Of a stretch of 64,000 nt of DNA, positions 51,155 to 59,827 are shown piece by piece. This stretch comes from CAMFLJ01 sp963702555 (GTDB taxonomy: Bacteria; Actinomycetota; Acidimicrobiia; Acidimicrobiales; Acidimicrobilacustridaceae). A program made the translations under genes and the position numbers. The notes beneath the pieces are model-generated. The model saw only the letters and a program-made list of their open reading frames with translations. It was not told where the DNA came from and did not search any database. Each line of letters begins with the position of its first letter. Positions within the stretch are counted from its first letter, which is position 1. The DNA lies in the NCBI GenBank assembly GCA_963702555.1, contig CAVPCW010000014.1, positions 62,001-126,000 on the forward strand, written 5' to 3'.

Positions 51155-51354
51155 GGCGCGGTGCCTCCGGTGAGTCGTGGTGGATCGGTCGTTCGGTCGG
51201 TCCGGGGACGGCGCACCGACCCGGGCGTGAGGTGCTCACGACCGGGTTCTAATGGCTCCCCTTACATCGGAAGTTTGGCACAGCCTCGCACGTGTCGCAC
51301 GTCACTCCGGGGCCGACCGCGACCGTTTCCCGGCCAACGATCACCGCGAAGCGG

Positions 51355-51777
51355 TCAGACGCCCTGGAAGAAGTCGTACTGCACGCCACCGTCGGCCACG
51401 CCGCCCTTGCCGAACAGGTGCAGCGCGTTGAGCCACGAGTAGCGCTCGTCGCCCGACTCGAACTCGGCCCCGACGTAGATCGGGCCCTTGCCCAGGCCCT
51501 CGCTCCAGTCGGCCCGCCCGGAGTAGCGGAGGTAGACGATGGCGTCGTCGTCGGTCTTCATCGTGATGCGGATGTCGAACAGGCCCACGCCCTGGGCGTC
51601 GATGGCCAGCCAGTCGGCCGACGAGGCGCCGATGGCCGAGGCGGTGATGCGCTCGCCCACGAGCTCGGCGCTGTGGATCTCCTGGATGATGCGGGTGCCG
51701 GCCGGCGTGGCACCGAGCATGTAGAAGCCCTCGGAACCGGTGGCGAGGGTCAGGGTGGCGAAGGGGATGAGCTCCAT
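51355..51777 (-). CDS. DUF3237 family protein
   Basis: 140-aa beta-barrel-like protein of the DUF3237 family (VDLLS). Segments typical of it: AELVGERITASAIGASSADW, VYLRYSGR and PIYVGAEFESGDERYSWLNA. The function is not known; members often accompany catabolic genes. ATG 51777 is chosen because the family sequence starts there; the longer frame is Arg-rich. Confidence 0.82.
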   Translation of the reverse strand: MELIPFATLTLATGSEGFYMLGATPAGTRIIQEIHSAELVGERITASAIGASSADWLAIDAQGVGLFDIRITMKTDDDAIVYLRYSGRADWSEGLGKGPIYVGAEFESGDERYSWLNALHLFGKGGVADGGVQYDFFQGV

Positions 51778-51904
51778 GGCGGGCGATCTTCGCGCGGGCG
51801 GGCGCCCCGGGAGGTGCCCGTCGGCCGCTCGTCGGCGTGCCGCGCCGGCGACGGTCGTGCTGCGACGTCGGCCACCGACACGACGGACGCCCATCAGCTG
51901 CCCG

Positions 51905-51910
51905 TAACCT
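51905..51910 (+). promoter_or_regulatory. -10 box, leaderless start of the S4 gene
   Basis: TAACCT, 7 nt before GTG 51918. Confidence 0.5.
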
Positions 51911-51917
51911 CGGGCTC

Positions 51918-52295
51918 GTGAGCGACCTCGACCACGCACGGCTCGACCGGTGGCTGTGGTCGGTGCGGCTCACCAAGAGCCGGTCGGAGGCCACCGACGC
52001 CTGCCGGGCCGGACACGTGCGGCTGAACGGCCGCCCGGCCAAGCCGGCCCACACGGTGACCGTCGGCGACCGGGTCGAGGCCCGCCTCCACGGACGCGAA
52101 CGCATCGTCGAGGTCGTGCGGCCGATCGAGAACCGGGTCGGTGCCCCGATCGCGGTCGAGTGCTACCTCGACCACTCACCCCCTCCCCCGTCGAAGGACG
52201 ACGCGCCCGCGTTCAGCGAGCGCGAGCGGGGTGCCGGCCGGCCCACCAAGCGCGACCGCCGCCAGATCGAGCGCTGGCGGGACAGCAACCGGTGA
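51918..52295 (+). CDS. S4-domain RNA-binding protein (Hsp15-like)
   Basis: 125-aa protein with an N-terminal S4 domain (RLDRWLWSVRLTKSRSEA, GHVRLNGRPAKPAHTVTVGD), as in Hsp15, which recycles stalled 50S subunits. The C-terminus is basic (RPTKRDRRQIERWRDS). The stop overlaps the next start by 4 nt (GTGA), so a small Cys-containing protein is translated with it. Confidence 0.9.
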   Translation: MSDLDHARLDRWLWSVRLTKSRSEATDACRAGHVRLNGRPAKPAHTVTVGDRVEARLHGRERIVEVVRPIENRVGAPIAVECYLDHSPPPPSKDDAPAFSERERGAGRPTKRDRRQIERWRDSNR

Positions 52296-52633
52296 GCGAC
52301 TCCGCCCCACCGCCGGCGGGCCCGACCCTCGACGTCGCCACCGCGGTGGCCAACGCCCACGCCTTCTTCGAGCGCAACAGCGGCTGGGCCCCGCCGGACG
52401 ACGAGACCCTCGCCGACTGGGTCGCCGACGGGGTGTGCCGCTGCCCGGACGAGTGCCTGGTCGAGCCACGGGGCTGGTGCGAGCACGGCCTGGCGTCGTG
52501 GTGGCTCGTGCTCGTCGACCTCGGTGATGTCCAGGTGCCCGAGGTGCCCGACGGGCCGAGCGCCGGTCGCCGGCGTCGTCGACCTAGGGGCGACCCGCCC
52601 CCGACAGCACGGCCCGCTCGGCGCGCTCCTTGA
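52292..52633 (+). CDS. Small Cys/Trp-containing hypothetical protein
   Basis: 113 aa, coupled to the S4 gene by a GTGA overlap. The core reads HAFFERNSGWAPPDDETL, DGVCRCPDECLVEPRGWC and HGLASWWLVLVDL; four Cys in a short span suggest a metal site or a structural Cys cluster. The C-terminus is Arg/Pro-rich and overlaps the convergent SRPBCC gene by 50 bp, so the end may be less conserved. No known domain. Confidence 0.65.
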   Translation: MSDSAPPPAGPTLDVATAVANAHAFFERNSGWAPPDDETLADWVADGVCRCPDECLVEPRGWCEHGLASWWLVLVDLGDVQVPEVPDGPSAGRRRRRPRGDPPPTARPARRAP

Positions 52634-53243
52634 TGCCGAGCAGCATCCGTCGGGTCATCAGCACCACGACCGGAGCCATCACCAGCCCCGCGAGGTCGGC
52701 CATCCGCCCCGCTGCGCCGGCCTGCCGTTCGGCCCGGCTCCGCGACACCAGGCGGGTTCCACCGCCCTCGGGCTCGAGGACGAAGGTCCACACCGCGTTC
52801 CAAGGGTGCTCGGGTGGGGCCTGGCGCAGCACGAGGTGGTGAGGGGGATCGACCGCCTCGACCGGGAAGGCGTAGCCGTCGGGCATGCCCATCCGGCCCG
52901 GGGGCACCACCACGACCCGGTCGCCCTGCTCGAGGTCCTGCCACTCGGGGTGGATCTCGTCGGCGTTGTGGATGTCGAGGCCGAACAGGTTCTCGAGCCG
53001 CTCGTAGCTGTACATGCCACCGCGGTCCTGGCCGATCTGCACCAGCCACGGCCACACCTGCTCCGGCGGGGCGGCGATCGACACCGCAAGGGTCGTGGCG
53101 CTGCTCGGCGCGGGGATCGAGGCCTCCCCGGGCCAGGCCCTCGCCCGCTCCTCGGGGGTGGACCCCCAATTGCTCCACCGCCGCCGCGACCACCAGGCCG
53201 CAGCGACCACCCCGGCTCCGAGCACCACACCGATGCGCCGCAT
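52584..53243 (-). CDS. SRPBCC-family (START/Bet v 1-like) membrane-anchored protein
   Basis: 219 aa: an N-terminal TM helix (RRIGVVLGAGVVAAAWW), then an SRPBCC/polyketide-cyclase-type cavity domain (VSIAAPPEQVWPWLVQIGQDRGG, WTFVLEPEGGGTRLV) and a second hydrophobic helix near the end. ATG 53243 has a GGAGGTG ribosome site. Function unknown; this fold binds hydrophobic ligands. Confidence 0.85.
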   Translation of the reverse strand: MRRIGVVLGAGVVAAAWWSRRRWSNWGSTPEERARAWPGEASIPAPSSATTLAVSIAAPPEQVWPWLVQIGQDRGGMYSYERLENLFGLDIHNADEIHPEWQDLEQGDRVVVVPPGRMGMPDGYAFPVEAVDPPHHLVLRQAPPEHPWNAVWTFVLEPEGGGTRLVSRSRAERQAGAAGRMADLAGLVMAPVVVLMTRRMLLGIKERAERAVLSGAGRP

Positions 53244-53440
53244 CGCCGCACCTCCGGGCCACCGGACCCGTTCCACCGGCCCACAGACGACCATAGGCCC
53301 GTCGCGCCGGGCCCGGGGAGGGTCCGACGGCCCTCTGAGCCACACGTGACGGACGGCTCACCGAGCCGGTCTGATTCGTCAGCGTCGGCCCAGCGTGGGA
53401 CCGTTGTACGTGGGCGTTCGCGCTCGGAACGAGGATGCGC

Positions 53441-55162
53441 ATGACCCCAGAAGCTGACGACACCAACGCCTTCGGAGCCCTCGGGCTCCGCTCGGAGCTC
53501 ACCGACGCGCTCGCCGCGCTCGGCTACGAGGAGCCCACGCCGATCCAGGCCGAGGCCGTGCCGGCCCTGCTCACCGGGCGCGACGCGCTCGGCCAGGCCG
53601 CCACCGGCACCGGCAAGACCGCGGCCTTCGCCCTCCCGATCCTGGAGCGCCTGGCCCCCGGCGACCGGGGCAAGGCCCCCACCGCCGTGGTGCTGGTTCC
53701 CACCCGCGAGCTGGCCATGCAGGTCTCCGAGGCCGTGCACCGCTACGGCCGCGGCCTCGGCGCCCGGGTGCTGCCGATCTACGGCGGCCAGCCCATCGGC
53801 CGTCAGCTCCACGCCCTGCACCGCGGCGTCGACGTCGTCGTCGCCACGCCGGGCCGGGCCGTCGACCACCTCCAGCGCGGCAGCCTCGACTTCGAGGCCA
53901 TCGAGATGGTCGTGCTCGACGAGGCCGACGAGATGCTCGACATGGGCTTCGCCGACGACCTCGACGCCATCCTCGACGCCCTGCCGGACCAGACCCAGAC
54001 GGTGCTGTTCTCGGCCACCATGCCCCCGCGCATCGAGAAGATGGCGCGCAAGCACCTCACCAACCCGATCACGATCACCATCAAGGCCACCGAGGCCCCG
54101 GAGGGCGAGGCGCCCCTCGTCCGCCAGACCGCCTACGTGGTGCCCCGCTCGCACAAGGCCGCCGCCCTCGGGCGCATCCTCGACGTCGAGGCGCCCACCG
54201 CCGCCATCGTGTTCTGCCGCACCCGCAACGAGGTCGATCAGCTCACCGAGACGCTCAACGGCCGCGGCTACCGCGCCGAGGCGCTGCACGGCGGGCTCAA
54301 CCAGGAGGGTCGCGACCGGGTCATGGGCCGGGTCCGCAACGGCAGCTCCGACCTGCTCGTCGCCACCGACGTGGCCGCCCGAGGCCTCGACATCGACCTG
54401 CTCAGCCACGTCGTGAACTACGACGTGCCGTCGGCCCCCGAGGCCTACGTGCACCGCATCGGCCGCGTGGGCCGAGCCGGGCGCGAGGGCGTCGCCATCA
54501 CGCTCGCCGAGCCCCGTGAGCACCGGCTGCTCGAGAACATCCAGCGGGTCACCGGTCAGCAGATCGAGGTCGAGAAGGTCCCGACCATCACCGACCTCCG
54601 CAACCGGCGCATGGAGCTCACCCTCAGCCTGGTGCGCGAAGCGCTCCTCGGTGACGAGGGCGAGCTCGACCGCTACCGCACCATCGTGGAGACCCTCACC
54701 GACGAGGCCGACCCGTACGAGGTCGCGCTGGCGGCGGTGAAGCTCGTGCACGAGGCCGCCAACCCGGCCGACGCCGACGAGGAGGAGATCCCCGACGCCA
54801 AGCTGCGCCCGCGCCGCGACGACCGTGACAGCGGCGAGCGCGGCAGCTACGACCGTGGCCCGCGCAGCGGTGACCGCGGCAAGGGTGCTCCCCGGAAGGG
54901 CGGCAACCGCGGCGGCGACGTCGTGCGCCTGTTCTTCCCGGTGGGCCGGGCCGCCCGCATCGGCCCCGGCGACCTCGTGGGCGCCATCACCGGCGAGACG
55001 TCGCTGCAGGGCCGCGACATCGGCGCCATCGAGATCACCGAGAAGTTCTCGCTGGTCGAGGTGCCCGCCGGCTCGGTCGACGAGGTCATCGACGCCATGA
55101 AGGGCGCCACGATCCGCGGCCGCCGTGTGAACGTCCGCCGCGAGCGGTTCGACCCTCGCTGA
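53441..55162 (+). CDS. DEAD-box RNA helicase with DbpA-type C-terminal domain
   Basis: 573-aa ATP-dependent RNA helicase of the DeaD/CsdA kind, acting in ribosome assembly and RNA unwinding in the cold. Motifs: PTPIQ (Q), ATGTGKT (I), PTRELA (Ia), DEAD (II), SAT (III), HRIGRVGRAGR (VI). A charged Arg/Gly linker leads to a DbpA-like RNA-binding domain (RIGPGDLVGAITGETSLQG). GAGG lies 6 nt before ATG 53441; ATG 53435 directly abuts it and is less likely. The upstream gap of about 190 bp may hold a regulated leader. Confidence 0.95.
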   Translation: MTPEADDTNAFGALGLRSELTDALAALGYEEPTPIQAEAVPALLTGRDALGQAATGTGKTAAFALPILERLAPGDRGKAPTAVVLVPTRELAMQVSEAVHRYGRGLGARVLPIYGGQPIGRQLHALHRGVDVVVATPGRAVDHLQRGSLDFEAIEMVVLDEADEMLDMGFADDLDAILDALPDQTQTVLFSATMPPRIEKMARKHLTNPITITIKATEAPEGEAPLVRQTAYVVPRSHKAAALGRILDVEAPTAAIVFCRTRNEVDQLTETLNGRGYRAEALHGGLNQEGRDRVMGRVRNGSSDLLVATDVAARGLDIDLLSHVVNYDVPSAPEAYVHRIGRVGRAGREGVAITLAEPREHRLLENIQRVTGQQIEVEKVPTITDLRNRRMELTLSLVREALLGDEGELDRYRTIVETLTDEADPYEVALAAVKLVHEAANPADADEEEIPDAKLRPRRDDRDSGERGSYDRGPRSGDRGKGAPRKGGNRGGDVVRLFFPVGRAARIGPGDLVGAITGETSLQGRDIGAIEITEKFSLVEVPAGSVDEVIDAMKGATIRGRRVNVRRERFDPR

Positions 55163-55330
55163 CCCCGGCCCCGGTCGGCAAGGCCGGAGTCGACTTCGGC
55201 AGCGGCGTGCCGTGTGGCCGTTGAACGGCTGAGCACTCCCGGCAGACAACACGCCACACACTCGACCCTCCGTCACTCGAGCGGGTCGTGGCGGACATCT
55301 CACCAAGCCGGCGATGAGGGACGCTCTCGA

Positions 55331-55918
55331 ATCCCCGTTCTTGTCGCGCTGTCACGTCACTGGCGCCAGGAATGCTCGACAAGAACGCATGAAGAAGCGT
55401 CTCCCGCTCCCGGCGGCATGGGACGCTCCCCATCCTGCCAAGTGCCCTGGCAAGATGACGATCGCTGAAGCGCAACTGGAATTCCTTGTCGGCCGGTCCG
55501 CCACCGGGTTCGACCTTCACAGTGCCCCCGACCGCCTCGGGGGCATTGTCGCGTTTGGTCCGATTGGCGGAACCGCGTCTCTACCTTTCGGACCACTCAG
55601 TTCGCCGCCGTCGTCGCCTTCAGACGGCTGGGCCCGCAGGTCGATCACAACGCCCGAATCGGTCAGCCCGACCATCACGGGTTGATTCTCGGCGACCGAG
55701 CCAGCAACGCCCTCCCCGGCGGAGATGCACCCCCGCCTCCACGCGGAGAACGCCGCCCAGCGCGACGCCGGCTGCTGATCGCGAGCAACGATCGGCTTGC
55801 GGGCCGGCAGACCCGTGCTCAGTGGCTTCTCCATGGGGAACACTCTGCACCACGTCACATCAGTCACCACGCCGTGTGGGAGACAACCCCCCATCTCGTT
55901 CTCGACAAGAACGGGGAT
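55331..55918. repeat. 16-bp inverted repeat, arms at 55331-55346 and 55903-55918
   Basis: ATCCCCGTTCTTGTCG on the left, CGACAAGAACGGGGAT on the right, perfect over 16 bp. An 11-bp part, CGACAAGAACG, occurs a third time at 55377-55387, forming a local hairpin with the left arm. Confidence 0.7.
55523..55545. terminator. Perfect 9-bp hairpin
   Basis: TGCCCCCGA / TCGGGGGCA with a 5-nt loop, followed by TTGTCGCGTTT on the plus strand. Looks like an intrinsic terminator for either strand. Confidence 0.55.
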
Positions 55919-55998
55919 CGCAGTGGCCGGAATGTGCCGGTCGGGGATACCCAAGGGGTCGCGGAGGTCGCTCCACTGGTACCGCTCCGCTGCCGAAC

Positions 55999-57372
55999 TC
56001 AGCTGGTGTTGAAGAGGCCGGGCTGGTCGCCGTCGGGGTCGGCCCAACCGATTGGGCCCTCTCCTGGCGGGTTGTCGCCGCCGGGTGGGATGAGTCGGCG
56101 TTTCCCGGAGGGGAGGCGGGGGCCGAAGGTGTAGCCCCGGTGGGTCTTGAGGTCGTGACAGTGACCACACGGGCTCGCCAGGTCGGGCAGCCGGGTGATC
56201 TTCGTGTCGGCCCAGTCGGCGACGTGGTCGATCTCGATCCGGCGCGGATTGGTGCAGCCTTCGCTGGAGCACTCCCCGGCGGAGAACCACTCCAACGCGG
56301 TCTTCTGCAGGACAGTGGGTTTGCGGCCGAGGTGGACGACCTTGTCGATCTCGGTGCCCTTCGTAGCCACGGCGGCGACGAAGGCGTCGCCGTCGATCAT
56401 CCGCCACGCATCCGCCACCGGAACCGGGCCCTGCCCGGCGATCTCACACACCTCACCCGGCGCCACCGACCCACGATCGAGAGCCGTGAGATCGACCCGC
56501 ACGATCATCTTCGTGAACGACCAGTCCTCGACCGACTCGTCCGGCGCCACCACGGTCCCGGCGTCGCCACGAGTGCCGTTCGAGCCCTTCGAACGGGGCG
56601 GCAGGTCGGCCAGTGCGGCGAGGGCGTCGGCGGCGTAGGCCTCCGACGGCTCGCGCAACCCCGCCTTGCGGGCGTCGTTGAAGATCCGGTCCTTGTCGGC
56701 GTCGATCAACGCCATCAACCGGGCATGGGCCGCGGGCTCGAGCAACCAGTGCCCGTACCCCATGCCGTCCGCGTCCGTGCCGGTGCGCAACATCCGCTTC
56801 TTGCGCAGACGAGCCGCCTTCTCCGCCTCGGACTCCGTCGACGCGGCCGCCACGATCCGGTTGGCGTCGTTCTCCAACTCGGTGACCGACACCGACCCCG
56901 CCTTCGCCACCAGCCGCTCACCCGCACCCGGCTGAGCCTTCTCCGCTCGAGCCGCGGCCCGCGCCTGACGCGGCGACACCACACCACTCGACAAGGCCTC
57001 AGCCACGACCGGCGCCGCCGCCACGACCTCCGCCGTCTCCAGCAGCTTGATCGCCTCACCCACACCGATGCCCGTCTCCTTGGCCACCCAGTGCGCCGGC
57101 GAACGATGACCCGCCCTCGACCACAACGACGACTCCGCCACCCGACCCGCGGCCGCCGCCTTCGCCGCATCAGCCACCCGCCCGATCCGATCCAACACCC
57201 GCACCAGATCGACCGCATCACGAGCCGGCACCTGACCCGGATCAGCCGCCTCCACGAACCCCTGCAACCCCGACAGCACATCGAGCAACGGACGAACCGC
57301 GACACCCACGGCCAACCCACGACCCACGGCATCACCACCCGCCACACCCTCGACACTGCGCCCCGAACTCAT
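55999..57372 (-). CDS. DUF222/HNH endonuclease-type protein
   Basis: 457-aa protein with the actinobacterial DUF222 helical region (about 40-300) and a C-terminal HNH module: CTNPRRIEIDHVADW, CGHCHDLKTHRGYTF. Such proteins occur in many copies in actinobacterial genomes and are often linked to mobile or recombining DNA; the target is unknown. ATG 57372 follows TAGGGT by 7 nt, a leaderless start; the longer frame is rejected. It borders a gene-poor region with inverted repeats. Confidence 0.9.
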   Translation of the reverse strand: MSSGRSVEGVAGGDAVGRGLAVGVAVRPLLDVLSGLQGFVEAADPGQVPARDAVDLVRVLDRIGRVADAAKAAAAGRVAESSLWSRAGHRSPAHWVAKETGIGVGEAIKLLETAEVVAAAPVVAEALSSGVVSPRQARAAARAEKAQPGAGERLVAKAGSVSVTELENDANRIVAAASTESEAEKAARLRKKRMLRTGTDADGMGYGHWLLEPAAHARLMALIDADKDRIFNDARKAGLREPSEAYAADALAALADLPPRSKGSNGTRGDAGTVVAPDESVEDWSFTKMIVRVDLTALDRGSVAPGEVCEIAGQGPVPVADAWRMIDGDAFVAAVATKGTEIDKVVHLGRKPTVLQKTALEWFSAGECSSEGCTNPRRIEIDHVADWADTKITRLPDLASPCGHCHDLKTHRGYTFGPRLPSGKRRLIPPGGDNPPGEGPIGWADPDGDQPGLFNTS

Positions 57373-57379
57373 GTACCCA

Positions 57380-57385
57380 ACCCTA
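57380..57385 (-). promoter_or_regulatory. -10 box, leaderless start of the HNH gene
   Basis: TAGGGT on the minus strand, 7 nt before ATG 57372; its TAG is also the stop of the upstream gene. Confidence 0.5.
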
Positions 57386-57850
57386 TTCAGGGGGTGTGAC
57401 AGCCGATCCGGAGCCTTCGTCGGGGGTCGGACGATCTCGCACCGGGGCCGATGATCGTCGATGCACGGACCTCGCCACGAGCACACCGACCACGGCCGAC
57501 AGGGCGAGCACCACGCAGACGGTGCCGATCCACCACGGCGCGTTCTCCATCTCGAACAGGTCGGGTTGGAGGGGGCTCGTCGAGTCGACCGCTCCCCCGC
57601 GGAACGCCACCCCGGAGTCGGTCACGCAGACCCGGCTCGGCCACAGGCCCCAGTCGACCCTCTCGGTGCCGTAGCCGGCGGCACCAGAGCCCTCATCGAC
57701 CTCGTAGCTGCAGGTGGGGCCGGCCGGCGCGAGCTCCGAGCGGGCCATGACGACCCGCACGACCCAGCCCAGGACCAGCACGGACACACCGAAGACCACC
57801 AACCCGGCCAACGCCGCCCGCCACGGCGAGCGGCCACGAGGACCCGTCAC
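57383..57850 (-). CDS. Small two-TM membrane protein coupled to the matrixin
   Basis: 155 aa with two TM helices (ALAGLVVFGVSVLVLGWVV and IGTVCVVLALSAVVGVLVA) and a periplasmic-side loop with Cys (TCSYEVDEG, VCVTDSG). The GTG overlaps the matrixin stop by 4 nt (GTGA), so the two proteins are made together. No family recognised. It may hold or regulate the protease. Confidence 0.75.
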   Translation of the reverse strand: MTGPRGRSPWRAALAGLVVFGVSVLVLGWVVRVVMARSELAPAGPTCSYEVDEGSGAAGYGTERVDWGLWPSRVCVTDSGVAFRGGAVDSTSPLQPDLFEMENAPWWIGTVCVVLALSAVVGVLVARSVHRRSSAPVRDRPTPDEGSGSAVTPPE

Positions 57851-58920
57851 ACGTCGGGGAAGCAGGCGCCGCGGCCGAGCTGGTTCAGGCCGGTCAGGTC
57901 GCCGGCGGCGTAGGTCGTGACCGTGCCGGTGTTCTCGGGGTTCATGAGCTGGGTCGGATCGTTGACGTGGTCGAGCCCGACCAGGTGCCCGAGCTCGTGC
58001 TCCATGATCGCCCGCACCTGGATGGCACCGTCGGGCCGGGTCAGGATCTCGGCGATGTCGGGGCCGTCGAGCTCGATGGAGCCGGTGACGTACACGCCGT
58101 TCTCGCCCTCGAAGAGCGATGCGCTGCCGCCGAGGCCGGCCACGTCGCCGGCCAACTCCGGCGTCTCGGTGGGATCGCTCCAGGCGATCAGCACCGGCGC
58201 CCAGCGCTTGCCGTAGCGGTCCGGCTGGTAGGCCTCGCGGTCCGTGCTCGGGGTCTCGGCGGTGGGTCCGTCGACGACGAAGTCGAGGCCGGTGGCCTGC
58301 GTGATCGCCTCCAGCGCCTGATACATCAGCGCACCCGCGCCCCCGCTCACCGTGCGCTCGTTGACGACCACGTGGACCTGACGGCACGGGTCGTAGGCGA
58401 CGGGCTCGGCGCTGTCGGGCTGGGTCTGCATGAACACGTACGACCGCGACTCCGCCACCAACGGCGGCGGGCTGTTGATCGGCTGGGGCTCCGACCCCAC
58501 GCCGGCCGGCGGCCGGGCCGTCGAGCTCACGGTGCCGCCAGTGACGTCGCCCCGGAACGGCCCGATCCCGAGCGAGGCCTCGGAGCCACCGCCGCGCACG
58601 TTCCACCACACGAGCCCGCCGAACACCGCGAGCATCACGGTGAACACGGCGATGCGCTGGCGTCGCTCGCCACCGCCGGCCGCACGCTTCTGCTTGCGGG
58701 CGTTGCGGCGGAGGGTCTTGTCGAGCTCCTGGCGTTGGACCTCGCGCTCGGCGGCGAGGCGCTTGTGCTCGGCGTCGATGGCGGCCAGACGGGCCAGGCG
58801 CTCTGCGGCGCTCTCCTCGACGACCTCGGCACTGCGGATGAAGTCGTCGTCGAGGGTCAGGCCCTCGAACGGGTCGGGTCCCTCGTCGAGCCCTCCGCCG
58901 TCCAGGTCGTCGTCCGCCAC
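57847..58920 (-). CDS. Membrane-anchored matrixin-like zinc metalloprotease
   Basis: 357 aa: a charged cytoplasmic N-terminus with a likely coiled coil (ERLARLAAIDAEHKRLAAER), one TM helix (about 88-109), a linker and an external peptidase M10-like domain. The zinc site HELGHLVGLDH (His308, Glu309, His312, His318) is followed by a Met-turn LMNPENTG. The protease side is outside the membrane. GTG 58920 follows TACGGT by 7 nt (leaderless). Coupled to a small membrane protein. Confidence 0.85.
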   Translation of the reverse strand: MADDDLDGGGLDEGPDPFEGLTLDDDFIRSAEVVEESAAERLARLAAIDAEHKRLAAEREVQRQELDKTLRRNARKQKRAAGGGERRQRIAVFTVMLAVFGGLVWWNVRGGGSEASLGIGPFRGDVTGGTVSSTARPPAGVGSEPQPINSPPPLVAESRSYVFMQTQPDSAEPVAYDPCRQVHVVVNERTVSGGAGALMYQALEAITQATGLDFVVDGPTAETPSTDREAYQPDRYGKRWAPVLIAWSDPTETPELAGDVAGLGGSASLFEGENGVYVTGSIELDGPDIAEILTRPDGAIQVRAIMEHELGHLVGLDHVNDPTQLMNPENTGTVTTYAAGDLTGLNQLGRGACFPDV

Positions 58921-58927
58921 GGCACGG

Positions 58928-58933
58928 ACCGTA
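58928..58933 (-). promoter_or_regulatory. -10 box, leaderless start of the matrixin gene
   Basis: TACGGT on the minus strand, 7 nt before GTG 58920. Confidence 0.5.
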
Positions 58934-58943
58934 CCCGCGGCGC

Positions 58944-59501
58944 TCAGGCCAGGGCGGCGAGGCGGGCGACGCGGTGGTCGTCGGCGCCGAGGTAGCGCAC
59001 CAGCACGCCGACGGCCCGGTCGACGTCGAGGGCGCCGATGGCGGCCATCTCCTCGAGGTCGGCCCAGTCCTTGGTGCGGTCGAAGAACGCCTTGAAGACG
59101 GCGAGGTCGCCGCAGGAGAGGAACGGGAGCTGATGGCCACCGAAGTCCTCCCAGCGGGCGCGGGCGGCGGCCTTGACGTGGAACTCGGTGGTGTCGAGGA
59201 AGACGTCGACCGGGGTGCCGTCCCACCAGAGGCGGACCTGGCCGTCGCCCCGGAGCCGATCGAGCTGGTCGTCGGTGGCCTGGATCGGGGTGGGAAGAGC
59301 GGCCACGACGTCGTCGGCCCGGTCGGCGGGGACGAACACGTTGACGTCGATGTCGATCGTGCCCCGGGCGCGCTCGGTGCACCACGCCAGGGCGAGGGCA
59401 CCACCGAAGGCGTGGGCCAACTCCGCCGCGGCGAGGGCCCGGTGGACGTCGACGATCTTGCCCGGCAGCCCTCCGAGCGTCGGCGGGTCGGCGATGGCCA
59501 T
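58944..59501 (-). CDS. Nucleotidyltransferase-fold protein (AbiEii-like, putative toxin)
   Basis: 185 aa. FGGALALAW, ERARGTIDIDV and VDVFLDTTEFH match the minimal nucleotidyltransferase core (Gly-Gly, then Asp-x-Asp, then a third Asp) seen in AbiEii/AbiGii-type and related toxin proteins. The ATG shares one base with the XRE gene's stop (TGATG), so the two are translated together. An XRE gene followed by an NTase gene is a known toxin-antitoxin layout (AbiE-like, MenT-like). Toxicity is inference. Confidence 0.7.
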   Translation of the reverse strand: MAIADPPTLGGLPGKIVDVHRALAAAELAHAFGGALALAWCTERARGTIDIDVNVFVPADRADDVVAALPTPIQATDDQLDRLRGDGQVRLWWDGTPVDVFLDTTEFHVKAAARARWEDFGGHQLPFLSCGDLAVFKAFFDRTKDWADLEEMAAIGALDVDRAVGVLVRYLGADDHRVARLAALA

Positions 59502-59815
59502 CAGGCTGCCCCGAAGCGGGGGAAGGTGAGCTCGGGCTCGTGACGAGCCGGGAACATGGCGGCCAGCTCGAGCACGTCGATCAGCTCACGACCCCGGGCG
59601 GACCGGTCGCCGCCGCCGACGGCCGGCTCGAGGTCGCCCACGAGCTCGAGGCCGGCGGCCCGCACGATGCGGTCGAGGGTGGCCACGCTCGGCACCTTGC
59701 GGCCGGTCTCGTAGGCCGAGAGGGTGGCATGGGAGGTGCCGGCGAGCGCGGCCAGCTCCCGCAGCGACAGCTGGCGCTGGGAGCGCGCCCGGCGTAGGAG
59801 GGTGGACGCATCCAT
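59501..59815 (-). CDS. XRE-family HTH regulator (putative antitoxin)
   Basis: 104-aa protein with an N-terminal Cro/C1-type HTH (LLRRARSQRQLSLRELAALA, TSHATLSAYETGRKVPS) and a C-terminal tail with a helical segment (GRELIDVLELAAMFPAR). It lies directly before the nucleotidyltransferase gene, overlapping it by one base. ATG 59815 is 6 nt after a TACCAT box that sits inside a perfect 20-bp palindrome, so it probably represses its own operon. Confidence 0.85.
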   Translation of the reverse strand: MDASTLLRRARSQRQLSLRELAALAGTSHATLSAYETGRKVPSVATLDRIVRAAGLELVGDLEPAVGGGDRSARGRELIDVLELAAMFPARHEPELTFPRFGAA

Positions 59816-59821
59816 GGGCTG

Positions 59822-59827
59822 ATGGTA
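59822..59827 (-). promoter_or_regulatory. -10 box, leaderless start of the XRE gene
   Basis: TACCAT on the minus strand, 6 nt before ATG 59815, overlapped by the palindrome at 59823-59842. Confidence 0.55.

Larger units (their letters stand above)
55163..55998. other. 836-bp stretch without a convincing gene, inverted repeats and a hairpin
   Basis: This region is visibly less GC-rich than its surroundings. It holds a nested inverted repeat at 55317-55416, a strong hairpin at 55523-55545, and a 16-bp inverted repeat whose arms lie 556 bp apart. Several open frames exist (for example a 105-codon frame on the minus strand ending at 55517 from ATG 55834, and one at 55314-55685 on the plus strand), but none has a recognisable family or a good start. 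It could be a decayed element or a large intergenic spacer. Confidence 0.5.

Noticed and set aside
53336..53360. Inverted repeat TGAGCC / GGCTCA before the helicase
   Set aside because: Arms of only 6 bp in the opposite order to the TGGCTC hairpin family, so not counted as a copy.
55517..55834. 105-codon minus-strand frame in the gene-poor region
   Set aside because: No ribosome site or TAnnnT box at the right distance, no family, and its end contains a terminator-like hairpin.
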